Below, one piece after another: positions 18,436 to 28,052 of a DNA stretch of 64,000 bases. Under the pieces are notes generated by a model. The model was not told the origin of the DNA. It saw only the letters and a program-made list of their open reading frames with translations, and ran no database searches. How positions within the stretch are numbered: position 1 is the first letter of the stretch; the number at the start of each line of letters is the position of its first letter. A program made the position numbers and the translations under genes. The stretch comes from Escherichia marmotae (lineage in GTDB: Bacteria; Pseudomonadota; Gammaproteobacteria; Enterobacterales; Enterobacteriaceae). The DNA lies in the NCBI RefSeq assembly GCF_002900365.1, contig NZ_CP025979.1, positions 124,001 to 188,000 of the forward strand, given 5' to 3'.

Positions 18436-21063
18436 ATGAGCGACCTTGCGAGAGAAATTACACCGGTCAACATTGAGGAAGAGCTGAAAAGCTCCTATCT
18501 GGATTATGCGATGTCGGTCATTGTTGGCCGTGCGCTGCCAGATGTCCGAGATGGCCTGAAGCCGGTACACCGTCGCGTACTTTACGCCATGAACGTACTA
18601 GGCAATGACTGGAACAAAGCCTATAAAAAATCTGCCCGTGTCGTTGGTGACGTAATCGGTAAATACCATCCCCATGGTGACTCGGCGGTCTATGACACGA
18701 TCGTCCGTATGGCGCAGCCATTCTCGCTGCGTTACATGCTGGTAGACGGTCAGGGCAACTTCGGTTCTATCGACGGCGACTCCGCGGCGGCAATGCGTTA
18801 TACGGAAATCCGTCTGGCGAAAATTGCCCATGAACTGATGGCCGATCTCGAAAAAGAGACGGTCGATTTCGTTGATAACTATGACGGCACGGAAAAAATT
18901 CCGGACGTCATGCCGACCAAAATTCCTAACCTGCTGGTGAACGGTTCTTCCGGTATCGCCGTAGGTATGGCAACCAACATCCCGCCGCACAACCTGACGG
19001 AAGTGATCAACGGTTGTCTGGCGTATATCGAAGATGAAGACATCAGCATTGAAGGGCTGATGGAACACATCCCGGGACCAGACTTCCCGACGGCAGCAAT
19101 CATCAACGGTCGTCGTGGCATTGAAGAAGCTTACCGTACCGGTCGCGGCAAGGTGTATATCCGCGCGCGTGCCGAAGTGGAAGTTGACGCCAAAACCGGG
19201 CGTGAAACCATTATCGTCCACGAGATTCCGTATCAGGTGAACAAAGCACGCCTGATTGAGAAGATTGCGGAGCTGGTAAAAGAAAAACGCGTGGAAGGCA
19301 TCAGCGCGCTGCGTGACGAGTCTGACAAAGACGGTATGCGCATTGTGATTGAAGTTAAACGCGATGCGGTCGGTGAAGTGGTGCTCAACAACCTCTACTC
19401 CCAGACCCAGTTGCAGGTTTCTTTCGGTATTAACATGGTGGCATTGCATCATGGTCAGCCGAAGATCATGAACCTGAAAGACATTATCGCAGCGTTTGTC
19501 CGTCACCGCCGCGAAGTGGTGACGCGTCGTACCATCTTCGAACTGCGTAAAGCGCGCGACCGTGCTCATATCCTTGAAGCATTAGCCGTGGCGCTGGCGA
19601 ACATCGATCCGATCATCGAGCTGATCCGTCATGCGCCGACCCCGGCAGAAGCGAAAACTGCGCTGGTTGCCAATCCGTGGCAGTTGGGCAACGTTGCCGC
19701 GATGCTGGAACGTGCGGGCGACGATGCTGCGCGTCCGGAATGGCTGGAGCCACAGTTCGGCGTGCGTGACGGTCTGTACTACCTGACCGAACAGCAAGCT
19801 CAGGCGATTCTGGATCTGCGTCTGCAAAAACTGACCGGCCTTGAGCACGAAAAACTGCTCGACGAATACAAAGAGCTGCTGGATCAGATTGCTGAACTGC
19901 TGCGTATTCTTGGCAGTGCCGATCGCCTTATGGAAGTGATCCGTGAAGAACTGGAACTGGTTCGTGAACAGTTTGGTGACAAACGTCGTACTGAAATCAC
20001 GGCTAACAGCGCTGATATCAACCTGGAAGATCTGATCACCCAGGAAGATGTGGTCGTAACGCTTTCTCACCAGGGCTACGTGAAGTATCAGCCGCTTTCG
20101 GAATACGAAGCGCAGCGTCGTGGCGGGAAAGGTAAATCTGCCGCACGTATAAAAGAAGAAGACTTTATCGACCGGTTGCTGGTGGCGAACACCCACGATC
20201 ATATTCTGTGCTTCTCCAGTCGTGGTCGCGTTTATTCGATGAAGGTTTATCAGTTGCCTGAAGCCTCTCGTGGTGCGCGTGGTCGTCCGATCGTTAACCT
20301 GTTGCCGCTGGAACAGGACGAACGTATCACCGCCATTCTGCCGGTGACCGAGTTTGAAGAAGGCGTGAAAGTCTTCATGGCGACAGCTAACGGCACTGTG
20401 AAGAAAACCGTCCTCACCGAATTCAACCGCTTGCGTACCGCTGGTAAAGTGGCAATCAAACTGGTTGAAGGCGATGAACTGATTGGCGTTGACCTGACCA
20501 GCGGCGAAGACGAAGTGATGTTGTTCTCCGCTGAAGGTAAAGTGGTGCGCTTTAAAGAATCTTCTGTTCGCGCGATGGGCTGCAACACCACTGGTGTTCG
20601 CGGTATCCGTTTAGGCGAAGGTGATAAAGTCGTATCTCTGATCGTTCCACGTGGTGATGGTGCAATCCTTACCGCAACGCAAAACGGTTACGGTAAGCGT
20701 ACTGCGGTGGCGGAATACCCAACCAAGTCGCGTGCGACGAAAGGGGTTATCTCCATCAAAGTCACTGAACGTAACGGGTTAGTGGTTGGTGCGGTGCAGG
20801 TAGATGACTGCGACCAGATCATGATGATCACTGATGCCGGTACGCTGGTGCGTACACGTGTTTCGGAAATCAGTGTGGTTGGTCGTAACACTCAGGGCGT
20901 TATCCTCATCCGTACAGCGGAAGATGAAAACGTGGTGGGGCTGCAACGTGTCGCAGAGCCAGTTGACGACGAAGAGCTGGATGCTATCGACGGCAGTGCT
21001 GCGGAAGGGGACGATGAAATCGCTCCGGAAGTGGACGTTGACGACGAACCAGAAGAAGAATAA
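18436..21063 (+). CDS. gyrA: DNA gyrase subunit A
   Basis: 875 aa. Breakage-reunion subunit of DNA gyrase, which introduces negative supercoils. Active-site R121-Y122 (AAAMRYTEIR) is present; the C-terminal beta-pinwheel carries the GyrA box QRRGGKG and an acidic tail (DVDDEPEEE). The quinolone-resistance region reads GKYHPHGDSAVYDTIV with S83, A84 and D87, i.e. wild type, so no gyrA-mediated fluoroquinolone resistance is expected. Confidence 0.99.
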   Translation: MSDLAREITPVNIEEELKSSYLDYAMSVIVGRALPDVRDGLKPVHRRVLYAMNVLGNDWNKAYKKSARVVGDVIGKYHPHGDSAVYDTIVRMAQPFSLRYMLVDGQGNFGSIDGDSAAAMRYTEIRLAKIAHELMADLEKETVDFVDNYDGTEKIPDVMPTKIPNLLVNGSSGIAVGMATNIPPHNLTEVINGCLAYIEDEDISIEGLMEHIPGPDFPTAAIINGRRGIEEAYRTGRGKVYIRARAEVEVDAKTGRETIIVHEIPYQVNKARLIEKIAELVKEKRVEGISALRDESDKDGMRIVIEVKRDAVGEVVLNNLYSQTQLQVSFGINMVALHHGQPKIMNLKDIIAAFVRHRREVVTRRTIFELRKARDRAHILEALAVALANIDPIIELIRHAPTPAEAKTALVANPWQLGNVAAMLERAGDDAARPEWLEPQFGVRDGLYYLTEQQAQAILDLRLQKLTGLEHEKLLDEYKELLDQIAELLRILGSADRLMEVIREELELVREQFGDKRRTEITANSADINLEDLITQEDVVVTLSHQGYVKYQPLSEYEAQRRGGKGKSAARIKEEDFIDRLLVANTHDHILCFSSRGRVYSMKVYQLPEASRGARGRPIVNLLPLEQDERITAILPVTEFEEGVKVFMATANGTVKKTVLTEFNRLRTAGKVAIKLVEGDELIGVDLTSGEDEVMLFSAEGKVVRFKESSVRAMGCNTTGVRGIRLGEGDKVVSLIVPRGDGAILTATQNGYGKRTAVAEYPTKSRATKGVISIKVTERNGLVVGAVQVDDCDQIMMITDAGTLVRTRVSEISVVGRNTQGVILIRTAEDENVVGLQRVAEPVDDEELDAIDGSAAEGDDEIAPEVDVDDEPEEE

Positions 21064-21080
21064 TTTCATCGCTTCATGCC

Positions 21081-21140
21081 AAAAGGGAGCTGTTTCCCTT
21101 TTTTGAATTGAAAAGTCCAGACTGCAAAGTCTGGGCTTTT
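21081..21140 (+). terminator. Double hairpin terminator after gyrA
   Basis: Two hairpins: AAAAGGGA...TCCCTTTT (21081-21102) followed by TT, then a 13-bp stem AAAAGTCCAGACT / AGTCTGGGCTTTT (21111-21140). Both have A-rich upstream arms and T-rich ends, typical intrinsic terminators, and separate gyrA from yfaA. Confidence 0.85.
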
Positions 21141-21211
21141 GTCGTATTAGGGCGCGATAAAGTTTTACATCGCCCATAAAAAATGGCTGGTTTTACACAA
21201 GGAATGTGGCA

Positions 21212-22900
21212 ATGAGTGGTGAAAAAAAGGCGAAAGGCTGGCGGTTTTATGGCCTTGTAGGTTTTGGGGCAATAGCACTGCTTTCCGCAGGCGTCTGGGC
21301 ATTGCAATACACTGGCAGTGGAGCAGAAAAAACCTTGTCGCCACTGGTGGTGCACAACAATCTGCAAATCGATCTCAATGAGCCGGACCTCTTTCTCGAC
21401 AGCGACTCTCTAAGCCAGCTCCCCAAAGATCTCCTCACAATTCCTTTTCTCCATGATGTTTTAAGCGAAGATTTTGTTTTTTATTATCAGAACCATGCCG
21501 ACCGTCTGGGCATTGAAGGCAGCATTCGCCGCATTGTCTATGAACACGATCTCACGCTGAAAGATAAGTTATTTTCCTCGTTGTTAGACCAGCCTGCGCA
21601 GGCGGCGCTGTGGCACGATAAACAGGGACATCTTTCACATTATATGGTGCTGATTCAGCGCAGTGGCTTAAGTAAATTACTGGAACCGTTACTGTTTGCT
21701 GCCACCAGCGACAGCCAGTTAAGCAAGACGGAAATCAGCAGCATCAAGATAAATAATGAAACTATTCCTGTTTATCAGTTGCGCTATAACAGCAATAACA
21801 CACTGATGTTCACGACTTATCAGGACAAAATGCTGGTTTTCTCCAGTACGGATATGCTGTTTAAAGACGACCAGCAGGATAGCGAAGCGACGGCGATCGC
21901 GAGTGATTTGTTGAGCGGCAAAAAACGCTGGGAAACCCGCTTTGGCCTGGAAGAGCGTACTGCCGGAAAAACACCAGTACGTCAGCGTATCGTGGTTAGC
22001 GCAAATTTGCTGGGCTTTGGCTACCAGCGACTTATCCCATCTTTTGCCGGTGTGCGCTTCGAAATGAACAACGACGGCTGGCACAGCTTTCTGGCATTAA
22101 ATGATGGATCCGCCAGTGTAGATGCCAGTTTCGATTTCACTCCGGTATGGAACAGTATGCCTGCTGGTGCCAGCTTCTGCGTAGCTGTGCCGTATTCGCA
22201 CGGTATTGCCGAAGAGATGCTTTCGCACATCAGCCAGGAAAACGACAAGTTGAACGGGGCGTTAGATGGTGCAGCCGGACTGTGTTGGTATGAAGACTCA
22301 AAACTGCAAACACCGTTATTTGTTGGTCAGTTTGATGGCACAGCCGAACAGGCGCAACTACCAGGGAAACTGTTTAGCCAAAATATCGGCGCGCACGAAA
22401 GCAAAGCGCCGGAAGGTGTACTGCCGGTGACGGAAACACAACAAGGAGAGGCCAGAATATGGCGTCGGGAAGTCAGTTCTCGTTACGGCCAGTACCCGGC
22501 CGCACAGGCTGCACAACCTGAACAACTTATGTCAGCGTCCTTTTTCCGTGTGTCGCTGGCGATGCAAAATAAAACGTTGCTTTTCTCCCTGGATGACACG
22601 CTGGTGAATAACGCATTGCAAACACTGAATAAAACGCGACCGGCAATGGTGGATGTAATTCCGGTCGGTGGTGTGGTTCCGGTTTATGTGAATCCGCAAG
22701 GCGTGGCGAAATTGTTGCGCAACGAAACGCTGACCAGTCTGCCGAAGAACCTCGAACCGGTTTTTTATAATGCCGCGCAAACTTTATTAATGCCGAAGCT
22801 GGACGCTTTATCTCAACAACCTCGCTATGTCATAAAGCTGGCTCAGATGGAACCCGGTGCCGCCTGGCAGTGGATACCCATTACCTGGCAGCCACTATGA
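21212..22900 (+). CDS. yfaA: DUF2138 membrane-anchored protein YfaA
   Basis: 562 aa, function unknown. A single N-terminal membrane segment (FYGLVGFGAIALLSAGVWAL, ca. 13-32) would anchor a large periplasmic domain. I recognise no catalytic motif; the domain shows repeated hydrophobic-strand patterns (IPVYQLRYNSNNTLMFTTYQ). First gene of yfaA-T-S-Q-P, which run tightly linked to an alpha-2-macroglobulin-like protein, so it probably belongs to an envelope assembly. ATG 21212 (MSGEKKAKG) preferred over an ATG 6 bp upstream. Confidence 0.9.
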   Translation: MSGEKKAKGWRFYGLVGFGAIALLSAGVWALQYTGSGAEKTLSPLVVHNNLQIDLNEPDLFLDSDSLSQLPKDLLTIPFLHDVLSEDFVFYYQNHADRLGIEGSIRRIVYEHDLTLKDKLFSSLLDQPAQAALWHDKQGHLSHYMVLIQRSGLSKLLEPLLFAATSDSQLSKTEISSIKINNETIPVYQLRYNSNNTLMFTTYQDKMLVFSSTDMLFKDDQQDSEATAIASDLLSGKKRWETRFGLEERTAGKTPVRQRIVVSANLLGFGYQRLIPSFAGVRFEMNNDGWHSFLALNDGSASVDASFDFTPVWNSMPAGASFCVAVPYSHGIAEEMLSHISQENDKLNGALDGAAGLCWYEDSKLQTPLFVGQFDGTAEQAQLPGKLFSQNIGAHESKAPEGVLPVTETQQGEARIWRREVSSRYGQYPAAQAAQPEQLMSASFFRVSLAMQNKTLLFSLDDTLVNNALQTLNKTRPAMVDVIPVGGVVPVYVNPQGVAKLLRNETLTSLPKNLEPVFYNAAQTLLMPKLDALSQQPRYVIKLAQMEPGAAWQWIPITWQPL

Positions 22901-23520
22901 GACACGGGTTGCTGGCGCTGAGCTGTTGGCTGTGTTGTTTTGTTGCCCATAGCGAAAGGCTGAATGTCGAACAATCGGGGCTATTTCGCGCCTGGTTTGT
23001 GCGCATTGCACAAGAACAACTACGCCAGGGGCCAAGTCCGCGTTGGTATCAGCAGGATTGTGCGGGACTGGTGCGCTTTGCGGCGAACGAGGCACTGAAA
23101 GTTCACGACAGCAAATGGCTAAAAAGTAACGGTATAGCAAGTCAGTATTTGCCGCCAGAGATGACGCTAACACCTGAACAGCGGCAACTGGCACAAAACT
23201 GGAATCAGGGGAACGACAAAACCGGCCCCTATGTGACAGCGATTAATTTGATTCAGTACAACAGCCATTTTATTGGCCTGGACATAAACCAGGCGCAGCC
23301 TGGTGATATGATTTTTTTCGATCAGGGCGATGCCCAGCATTTAATGGTCTGGATGGGGCGTTACGTCATCTACCACACCGGAAGCGCTACGAAAACTGAC
23401 AACGGAATGCGCGCAGTCAGTCTGCAACAACTTATGACATGGAAGGACACCCGATGGATACCCAACGATTCCAATCCCAATTTTATTGGCATTTATCGTT
23501 TAAATTTTCTGGCGCGATAG
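22897..23520 (+). CDS. yfaT: DUF1175 protein YfaT, NlpC/P60-like periplasmic cysteine hydrolase candidate
   Basis: 207 aa, uncharacterised. A signal peptide (MRHGLLALSCWLCCFVAHSE) suggests export. The order and wording of motifs resemble NlpC/P60 peptidoglycan hydrolases: DCAGLVRFAA with C55, then QPGDMIFFDQGDAQHLMVWMG with H148, then VIYHTG with H160 as third polar residue. The comparison is mine by eye; family assignment to DUF1175 is known. ATG overlaps the yfaA stop (ATGA) and its own 3' end overlaps yfaS by 67 bp, so co-translation is likely. Alternative: a catalytically inactive NlpC-like fold. Confidence 0.88.
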   Translation: MRHGLLALSCWLCCFVAHSERLNVEQSGLFRAWFVRIAQEQLRQGPSPRWYQQDCAGLVRFAANEALKVHDSKWLKSNGIASQYLPPEMTLTPEQRQLAQNWNQGNDKTGPYVTAINLIQYNSHFIGLDINQAQPGDMIFFDQGDAQHLMVWMGRYVIYHTGSATKTDNGMRAVSLQQLMTWKDTRWIPNDSNPNFIGIYRLNFLAR

Positions 23521-26500
23521 CGGCCTGTCTGTGCTTGTCTCTCGCAGGGACGGGGCTTGTTAACGCTGATGACTCACTCCCTTCCAGCAATTATGCGCCA
23601 CCTGCCGGGGGAACATTCTTTTTGCTCGCTGACAGCAGTTTTAGCAGCAATGAAGAGGCTAAAGTGCGGCTGGAAGCTCCGGGGCGTGATTATCGGCGTT
23701 ATCAGATGGAAGAATACGGCGGCGTGGATGTTCGCCTGTATCGTATTCCTGACCCAATAGCGTTCCTGCGTCAGCAGAAAAACCTGCATCGCATTGTGGT
23801 ACAGCCGCAATATCTGGGCGACGGTCTGAACAATACGCTGACCTGGCTGTGGGATAACTGGTACGGCAAATCTCGCCGCGTGATGCAGCGTTCTTTCTCT
23901 TCTCAGTCGCGGCAGAATGTAACTCAGGCATTACCGGAATTGCAGCTTGGCAATGCCATCATCAAACCTTCCCGTTATGTACAAAACAACCTGTTTTCAC
24001 CGCTGAAGAAATACCCGCTGGTGGAGCAGTTTCGTTACCCACTATGGCAGGCAAAACCAGTCGAGCCACAACAAGGCGTAAAACTGGACGGTGCATCCAG
24101 TAATTTCATCTCGCCGCAGCCGGGCAATGTCTATATTCCTCTCGGCAAACAAGAGCCTGGACTGTACCTCGTCGAGGCGATGGTAGGCAGTTATCGGGCG
24201 ACAACAGTGGTATTTGTTTCCGATACCGTGGCGCTCAGCAAAGTGTCGGGTAACGAACTTCTGGTGTGGACCGCTGGCAAAAAGCAGGGTGAAGCGAAGC
24301 CTGGCTCCGAGATCCTGTGGACTGACGGTTTTGGCGTGATGACTCGCGGCGTTACTGATGACAGCGGTGCCTTGCAGTTACAACATATATCGCCTGAACG
24401 TTCATACATTCTTGGTAAAGATGCTGAAGGCGGCGTTTTTGTATCCGAGAATTTCTTCTACGAAAGCGAAACCTATAACACCCGTTTGTATATCTTTACC
24501 GACCGCCCGCTATACCGCGCAGGCGACCGTGTTGATGTCAAAGTGATGGGGCGCGAGTTTCACGGCCCGCTGCATTCATCCCCTATCGTAAGTGCTCCGG
24601 CGAAACTCTCGGTGCTGGATGCCAACGGTAGTCTGTTGCAAACCGTCAATGTCGCGCTTGATGCGCGTAATGGCGGGCAGGGGAGTTTCCGCCTGCCAGA
24701 AAATGCCGTTGCCGGAGGTTATGAGTTACGCCTGGCTTACCGCAACCAGGTCTATAGCAGCAGTTTTCGCGTGGCAAACTACATCAAACCGCATTTTGAG
24801 ATTGGCTTAGCCCTCGACAAAAAAGATTTCAAAACTGACGAAGCGGTCAGCGGTAAACTACAACTGCTCTACCCGGATGGTGAGCCAGTAAAAAATGCTC
24901 GGGTGCAGTTAAGTTTGCGCGCCCAACAATTGTCGATGGTTGGCAACGATTTGCGTTATGCCGGGCGTTTCCCGGTGTCGCTTGAAGGCAGCGAAACGGT
25001 TTCAGACGATAGCGGTCATGTGGCGTTAAATCTTCCCGCTGCCGATAAACCGAGCCGTTATTTATTAACTGTCTCCGCCAGCGACGGCGCGGCATATCGT
25101 GTTACCACCACCAAAGAGATCCTCATTGAACGCGGTCTTGCACATTACACACTAAGCACCGCCGCACAATACAGCAAAAGTGGCGAGCCGGTGGTATTCC
25201 GTTATGCCGCGCTGGAGGCTTCAAAACAGGTTCCCGTTAAGTACGAGTGGTTGCGTCTGGAAGACCGCACAAGCTACAGCGGTGACCTGGCGTCTGGCGG
25301 TAAATCCTTCACCGTTAATTTCGATAAACCCGGCAACTACAATCTGACTTTGCGTGATAAAGACGGCCTGATTCTCGCCGGGTTAAGCCATGCGGTCAGC
25401 GGTAAGGGCAGCATGGCGCATACCGGTACGGTAGATATTGTGGCGGATAAAACGCTCTACCAGCCCGGCGAAACCGCGAAGATGCTGATCACTTTCCCGG
25501 AACCGATTGATGAAGCGTTGCTGACGCTGGAGCGTGATCGCGTTGAACAGCGGTCGCTGTTATCGCAACCAGCAAGCTGGCTAACACTGCAACGTTTAAA
25601 CGATACCCAGTATGAAGCCCGCGTTCCGGTGAGTAATACCTTTGCGCCTAACATCACCTTTTCGGTGCTGTATACCCGTAACGGGCAGTACAGTTTTCAG
25701 AATGCCGGGATCAAAGTCGCCGTTCCCCAGTTAGATATTCGTGTGAAAACGGGCAAAACTCATTACCAGCCAGGCGAACTGGTAAATGTGGAATTAACCT
25801 CATTGCTGAAGGGCAAACCTGTTTCTGCACAACTAACGGTTGGCGTGGTCGATGAAATGATCTACGCGCTGCAACCGGAGATTGCGCCAAATATCGGCAA
25901 ATTTTTCTATCCGCTGGGGCGTAACAATGTGCGTACCAGTTCCAGCCTGTCATTTATCAGCTACGACCAGGCACTCTCCAGCGAGCCGGTTGCGCCAGGA
26001 GCAACAAACCGCAGCGAGCGGCGAGTGAAAATGCTGGAACGCCCACGGCGCGAAGAGGTTGATACCGCGGCATGGATGCCATCGCTAACAACGGACAAAC
26101 AAGGCAAAGCATATTTCACGTTCCTGATGCCGGATTCGTTAACCCGTTGGCGCATTACCGCACGTGGGATGAACGGCGACGGGCTGGTCGGGCAGGGGCG
26201 TGCTTATTTGCGCTCGGAAAAAAATCTCTACATGAAGTGGAGTATGCCAACGGTGTATCGCCTGGGCGACAAACCGGCGGCAGGGCTGTTTATTTTCAGT
26301 CAGCAGGATAACGAACCGGTAGAGCTGGTAAGTAAATTTGCGGGTGTTGAAATGCGCCAGACGCTGACGTTGCATAAAGGGGCTAACTATATTTCGCTGA
26401 CGCAGGACATTCAGCAATCTGGTTTGCTAAGCGCAGAATTGCAACAAAATGGGCAAGTGCAGGACAGCATTAGCACAAAACTGTCTTTTGTTGATAACAC

Positions 26501-28052
26501 CTGGTCCGTTGAACAGCAGAAAAACGTCATGCTCGGCGGTGGCGATAACACGCTGATGTTGCCAGAGCTGGCGAGTAACATCCGACTACAAAGCAGCGAA
26601 ACGCCGCAGGAGATTTTCCGTAATAACCTCGACGCGTTAGTCGATGAACCCTGGGGGGGCGTAATCAACACCGGTAGCCGTCTGCTCCCCCTAAGCCTTG
26701 CCTGGCGTGCGCTTGCCGATCATCAGAGTGCTGCCGCCAACGACATTCGTCAGATGATTCAGGATAACCGTTTGCGGCTGATGCAACTGGCGGGGCCAGG
26801 CGCGCGCTTTACCTGGTGGGGTGAAGATGGCAATGGCGATGCCTTCCTGACAGTATGGGCATGGTATGCCGACTGGCAGGCCAGTCAGGCGCTTGGCGTA
26901 ATGCAACAACCTGAATACTGGCAGCATATGCTCGACAGCTACGCAGAGCAGGCGGATAACATGCCGTTACTGCATCGGGCGCTGGTGCTGGCGTGGGCGC
27001 AGGAGATGAATCTGCCGTGCAAAACGTTGCTGAAAGGGCTGGATGAAGCGGTTTCCCGGAAAGAAATCAAAGCGCTCTCAGAGGAAGACACTCGTGATAT
27101 CAATGATAGCCTGATCCTCGATGCGCCAGAGTCTCCGCTGGCGGATGCGGTGGCAAACGTTTTAACCATGACGTTACTGAAAAAAGCACAGTTGAAGTCC
27201 ACTGTCATGCCACAGGTCCAGCAGTATGCGTGGGATAAAGCGGCAAACAGCAACCAACCGCTGGCGCACACGGTTGTGTTGCTTAATAGCGGTGGCGACT
27301 CCACCCAGGCTGCGGCCATTTTAAGTGGTTTAACCGCCCAGCAATCCAGTATCGAACGTGCACTGGCCATGAACTGGCTGGCGAAATATATGGCAGCGAT
27401 GCCTCCCGTAGTGTTACCCGCACCTGCGGGCGCATGGGCTAAACAAAAGGCGACTGGCGGGGGCGAATACTGGCGTTGGGTTGGTCAGGGGGTGCCAGAC
27501 ATTCTCTCTTTTGGTGACGAATTATCGTCGCAAAACGTGCAGGTCCGTTGGCGTGAACCGGCAAAAACTGCTCAACAAAGTAACATTCCGGTGACCGTTG
27601 AACGCCAGTTGTATCGGCTGATCCCGGGGGATGAAGAGATGAGCTTTACTCTGCAGCCGGTTACCAGTAGTGAGATTGACAGCGATGCGCTGTATCTCGA
27701 TGAAATCACTCTCACCAGTGAGCAGGATGCGCCGCTGCGCTACGGTCAGGTGGAAGTACCGCTACCGCCGGGAGCTGATGTTGAACGGACAACGTGGGGC
27801 ATCTCAGTCAACAAGCCCAACACCGCGAAACAGCAGGGGCAGTTGCTGGAAAAAGCGCGTAATGAAATGAGCGAGTTGGCTTATATGGTGCCGGTGAAAG
27901 AATTTGCAGGAACGGTCACTTTCCACCATCTGCTGCGCTTCTCGCAAAAAGGGCAATTCGTTCTACCGCCCGTTCGTTATGTGCGTTCCTATGCGCCTGC
28001 GCAGCAAAGCGTTGCGGCAGGTAGCGAATGGCGCGGGATGCAGGTGAAATAA
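23454..28052 (+). CDS. yfaS: Alpha-2-macroglobulin-like protein YfaS, intact, thioester absent
   Basis: 1532 aa. Bacterial alpha-2-macroglobulins are envelope protease traps. An N-terminal export signal (ACLCLSLAGTGLVNA then DDSLPSS) is followed by MG/A2M_N repeats (NTRLYIFTDRPLYRAGD) and, from about residue 872, the core A2M motif DTAAWMPSLTTDKQGKAYFT and PDSLTRWRITARGM. Just before it, an Arg-rich stretch (NRSERRVKMLERPRREE, ca. 850-868) looks like a protease bait region. At the thioester position (ca. 1065) the sequence is EPWGGVINTGSRLLPL, with no CxEQ, so covalent trapping is not expected. Start 23454 has AAGGA 7 bp upstream. From memory K-12 yfaS is split; here it is unbroken. Confidence 0.93.
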   Translation: MDTQRFQSQFYWHLSFKFSGAIAACLCLSLAGTGLVNADDSLPSSNYAPPAGGTFFLLADSSFSSNEEAKVRLEAPGRDYRRYQMEEYGGVDVRLYRIPDPIAFLRQQKNLHRIVVQPQYLGDGLNNTLTWLWDNWYGKSRRVMQRSFSSQSRQNVTQALPELQLGNAIIKPSRYVQNNLFSPLKKYPLVEQFRYPLWQAKPVEPQQGVKLDGASSNFISPQPGNVYIPLGKQEPGLYLVEAMVGSYRATTVVFVSDTVALSKVSGNELLVWTAGKKQGEAKPGSEILWTDGFGVMTRGVTDDSGALQLQHISPERSYILGKDAEGGVFVSENFFYESETYNTRLYIFTDRPLYRAGDRVDVKVMGREFHGPLHSSPIVSAPAKLSVLDANGSLLQTVNVALDARNGGQGSFRLPENAVAGGYELRLAYRNQVYSSSFRVANYIKPHFEIGLALDKKDFKTDEAVSGKLQLLYPDGEPVKNARVQLSLRAQQLSMVGNDLRYAGRFPVSLEGSETVSDDSGHVALNLPAADKPSRYLLTVSASDGAAYRVTTTKEILIERGLAHYTLSTAAQYSKSGEPVVFRYAALEASKQVPVKYEWLRLEDRTSYSGDLASGGKSFTVNFDKPGNYNLTLRDKDGLILAGLSHAVSGKGSMAHTGTVDIVADKTLYQPGETAKMLITFPEPIDEALLTLERDRVEQRSLLSQPASWLTLQRLNDTQYEARVPVSNTFAPNITFSVLYTRNGQYSFQNAGIKVAVPQLDIRVKTGKTHYQPGELVNVELTSLLKGKPVSAQLTVGVVDEMIYALQPEIAPNIGKFFYPLGRNNVRTSSSLSFISYDQALSSEPVAPGATNRSERRVKMLERPRREEVDTAAWMPSLTTDKQGKAYFTFLMPDSLTRWRITARGMNGDGLVGQGRAYLRSEKNLYMKWSMPTVYRLGDKPAAGLFIFSQQDNEPVELVSKFAGVEMRQTLTLHKGANYISLTQDIQQSGLLSAELQQNGQVQDSISTKLSFVDNTWSVEQQKNVMLGGGDNTLMLPELASNIRLQSSETPQEIFRNNLDALVDEPWGGVINTGSRLLPLSLAWRALADHQSAAANDIRQMIQDNRLRLMQLAGPGARFTWWGEDGNGDAFLTVWAWYADWQASQALGVMQQPEYWQHMLDSYAEQADNMPLLHRALVLAWAQEMNLPCKTLLKGLDEAVSRKEIKALSEEDTRDINDSLILDAPESPLADAVANVLTMTLLKKAQLKSTVMPQVQQYAWDKAANSNQPLAHTVVLLNSGGDSTQAAAILSGLTAQQSSIERALAMNWLAKYMAAMPPVVLPAPAGAWAKQKATGGGEYWRWVGQGVPDILSFGDELSSQNVQVRWREPAKTAQQSNIPVTVERQLYRLIPGDEEMSFTLQPVTSSEIDSDALYLDEITLTSEQDAPLRYGQVEVPLPPGADVERTTWGISVNKPNTAKQQGQLLEKARNEMSELAYMVPVKEFAGTVTFHHLLRFSQKGQFVLPPVRYVRSYAPAQQSVAAGSEWRGMQVK

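Noticed and set aside
18598..19569. 323-codon minus-strand ORF opposite gyrA
   Set aside because: Shadow frame of gyrA; protein is rich in His/Phe/Arg without domain features.
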